Part shown: positions 61,929 through 64,000 of the stretch, piece after piece
Layout of the letters: the number at the start of each line of letters is the position of its first letter
Numbering within the stretch: position 1 is the stretch's first letter
Origin: Rhynchopus sp. YZ270_cl-10
Lineage: Eukaryota; Euglenozoa; Diplonemea; Diplonemida; Diplonemidae
NCBI GenBank assembly: GCA_964035575.1
Contig: OZ037844.1
Coordinates: 1,204,501 to 1,268,500 of the forward strand
DNA: 64,000 nt
Direction: 5' to 3'
Position numbers and translations under genes: made by a program
The notes under the pieces: model-generated
The model's input: the letters and a program-made list of their open reading frames with translations, nothing else
Database searches by the model: none
What the model was told of the DNA's origin: nothing

Positions 61929-62967
61929 ACTCATTGCATGGGTACAAATCGAGGGAACAACTACATGGGTGGGCAAACGTACCTGGAGGAAGAAGCCCTG
62001 TACACCGCTGTTGGGATGTTCAGCGACTCCCCACTGAGCCACACCAGGGTGCTCATCGTCATGGGAGATGGTACTGTCTTAGGTGATAGGATGTGTCTGC
62101 TCTAGGGCCTACCAGGTGTGGTTAATATGGGTGGAAGATTGCCCGGTGTATTTGTTCATTAGTTTCTTGAGTATTTCCGACGTTCGGAACATGGCGAAAA
62201 GGTGGGGTGCATGCGTTCTGAGGGTGCGGCGACGTGCTCTGTATATCAGATTGGCATGGCGAGAGAAACTGGGTCAAGAGCCGTCTTTACATAAAGAGAG
62301 TCTTGCGTGTCTGCGTCATCGTGCCCTGTGTGAGTAGGTTCCTTCATTGGTGCCGAAAGCGTGGCATCTTGGTGTTTCGTGGGGGTGTTCTTGAAGGCTG
62401 GGAGAAGGGAGAAGGGGGAAGGGGGAGGTTACCTCCGGCACCTAGGCTACGCTGACTATGGGTAGTTGTGGTTCAGGAGGGTTTTTTTGGGGGGGTTTTT
62501 TTTTCCAGATTCCGCGGGTCTTCACTCACGATGTTGCGTTGTGTGTGGTGTGTGTACTTGCCCCTGGGGTTGGCTGGGGATGGTTGGGGAACAGACAAGG
62601 CAAGAAATAGATTATCTCTTTGCCCTTGGGGATATGCCTTTACTTGCCGCTTTCTGCGTCCACTCAACCCAGCTGTGGGGATGACGGAAGCTGTAGGCAT
62701 GAGTGGCTTAGGTTCACCTTCCCAACTTTTCAATTGTATGCTTTCAGTTGTGGGCAACCCACCCATATGGGATGGGTTTGGGGATGGCATCTCGTATGTG
62801 ACTCTTGGGCCACGTATCGGCATGATATGGGACGTTGTGTATCGTGTGTGCCACCTCGATCGGACAGAAGAGTGCAAAAGCAACCCTGCCGGGTAGGCTA
62901 GGGTGAAGGAGGATACGTTGTCCCCTTGCCTCTTGAGGTCAAATAGGTCGTTTGATGCGGGGATGGT
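61929..62967. other. No gene recognised
   Basis: Several open frames of 70-140 codons overlap here, but none shows a domain or a repeat of known type. Regard as non-coding. Confidence 0.45.
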
Positions 62968-63120
62968 ATGTGGGTGACTGTGGTTTGGGATCTTATGAGC
63001 CTCTTTGTGTTGCTATGTGACATACCCTGGTGGGTGTAAGGGTGTGCAGGGCACGTTCTCGGCATCGTTGTAGGGTAGGGGGGGGGACTACTAGGGGGGG
63101 GTGGTGTGGTTCCTGTTCGC
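62968..63120 (+). repeat. 153-bp direct repeat flanking a truncated ankyrin copy, left
   Basis: atgtgggtgactg to gtggttcctgttcgc; nearly identical to 63557-63710. Confidence 0.92.
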
Positions 63121-63230
63121 CTTGTTTGGATGGTCTTGGTTCTTTGCCTCCTTTGTGTCCCTCCTCCCCACCTCACAACCCCCGCATAAAAAGCAAGACC
63201 ACAACACACATTAACGAGAAGTTCAAAACC

Positions 63231-63566
63231 ATGTCGAAGCGACACACAGACAGCACACCTGACGAGAAGGCACCAAAGAGAAGAAAGCTTTCAGGCTCGG
63301 TCTTGGTGGAGGCTGCCAGGAACGGCGACACGACTGCCGTGGAGGTGGGACTTGAGAAGCTCATCCCAGACACAGACAGCAAAACGGTTTCCTTCGATGC
63401 TGTGCACGAGGCATGCAGAGGGAACCACGATGAATGCCTCGCACTGCTTCTTCCGTATGTTGAGACAACGCAGATGGGCTTCGGGATGCTGCTGAGTGAG
63501 TGCGTCCACGCAGACCACACTGCTTCATTGCGATGCTCCTTGCTGCCGGGGGTGATATGTGGGTGA
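63231..63566 (+). pseudogene. Truncated ankyrin family copy (N-terminal module only)
   Basis: MSKRHTDSTPDEKAPKRRKL and the type I module are intact to about 63522 (LLSECVHADHTA), after which family similarity ends and the frame closes within about 15 codons. No ankyrin repeats remain. It has the same promoter region as member E (tggtcttggttctttgcctc; cataaaaag) and sits between 153-bp direct repeats. Either a relic or a short protein of the N-terminal module alone (111 aa). Confidence 0.85.
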
Positions 63567-63710
63567 CTGGTTTGGGAGCATCTTATGAGCCTCTTTGTGT
63601 TGCTATGTGACATACCCTGGTGGGTGTAAGGGTGTGCAGGGCACGTTCCCGGCATCGTTGTAGGGTAGGGGGGGGGACTACTAGGGGGGGGTGGTGTGGT
63701 TCCTGTTCGC
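63557..63710 (+). repeat. 153-bp direct repeat flanking a truncated ankyrin copy, right
   Basis: Partner of 62968-63120; begins exactly where family similarity of the truncated gene has ended. Confidence 0.92.
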
Positions 63711-64000
63711 ACGCTGAAGGGCTTGAGATCACGACCGTGGGGGGCTCCGCAATGGTGATTGATGTGCGGTGCTTTGCAGTGTTGTGTGCAGTTATCAGTG
63801 GGGTGTGGGGGATGGGGGTGGGGTTCATTGCAGAGGGGATGCGGAGTGTGCATGCTTCTGTTGCATACCACGTGGTGTTGTATGGCTGGATATAGGGCTT
63901 CGTTTGCGTCCAGAACTGCATGTGGCATGCGAGGGGGGTATGGCAGGTGCCTATGGGGATGGGGTGTTCTCTGCCGTTGTATTCGTCGGGTTGAGCACGT
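63711..64000. other. No gene recognised at right edge
   Basis: G/T-rich sequence without a recognisable coding or RNA feature. Confidence 0.45.

Noticed and set aside
61650-62105. 151-codon frame after ankyrin member E
   Set aside because: The shared 187-bp block is in different frames in its two copies, so the translation is not conserved.

Overview
This is a gene-sparse, repeat-rich nuclear segment from a unicellular eukaryote. Three things point to Euglenozoa, most likely a diplonemid (or another intron-bearing euglenozoan): a calpain whose N-terminus looks like the kinetoplastid-type DUF1935 domain, an ingi-clade-like LINE carrying a 2A ribosome-skipping peptide, and polypyrimidine-AG tracts just upstream of start codons that look like spliced-leader acceptors. 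Conventional GT-AG introns argue against a trypanosomatid. The assignment is inference; no rRNA or other marker is present.

Layout, left to right. Positions 1-1840 hold degenerate ~575-bp tandem repeats. Positions 1.9-7.9 kb carry an apparently intact LINE on the minus strand: ORF1 with a Gly/Lys-rich region, ORF2 with poly-Q/H, 2A, endonuclease, reverse transcriptase, RNase H and a zinc knuckle. A two-exon Tousled-like kinase (9.5-11.5 kb) ends 17 bp before a 1.2-kb near-perfect palindrome. A seven-exon calpain (13.6-21.1 kb) has DUF1935, a protease core with complete Cys-His-Asn triad, a beta-sandwich region and a C2 domain; its introns are filled with different repeats, including a TIR element built around about 88 copies of ACTGTGT, a MITE, a dispersed repeat and an internally deleted tyrosine-recombinase transposon. 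Positions 22.5-26.4 kb form a TA-flanked TIR element containing about 97 copies of ACCCAGT and nested MITE copies. Positions 27.05-31.17 kb are a degenerate DIRS/Ngaro-like retroelement fossil bounded by split direct repeats.

PUS10 (three exons, 33.6-36.6 kb) is followed by two tandem DsbA/FrnE-type thioredoxin-fold oxidoreductases with signs of gene conversion (37.5-39.7 kb) and by a frameshifted B-box/ubiquitin-like/BspA-LRR gene (41.1-43.0 kb). From 43.6 kb to the end lies a tandem family of ankyrin-repeat genes with one shared N-terminal module, near-identical ~710-bp spacers and TATA-like boxes about 17 bp before the start codons. It includes five apparently intact members plus a C-terminal fragment, a mosaic pseudogene and a truncated copy. 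A mitochondrial short/branched-chain acyl-CoA dehydrogenase gene (55.8-57.0 kb) interrupts this array.

The recognised host genes are all on the plus strand and have unrelated housekeeping roles (chromatin kinase, protease, tRNA modification, redox, branched-chain amino acid catabolism), as expected in a euglenozoan-style directional cluster. The ankyrin array is the actively diversifying part.
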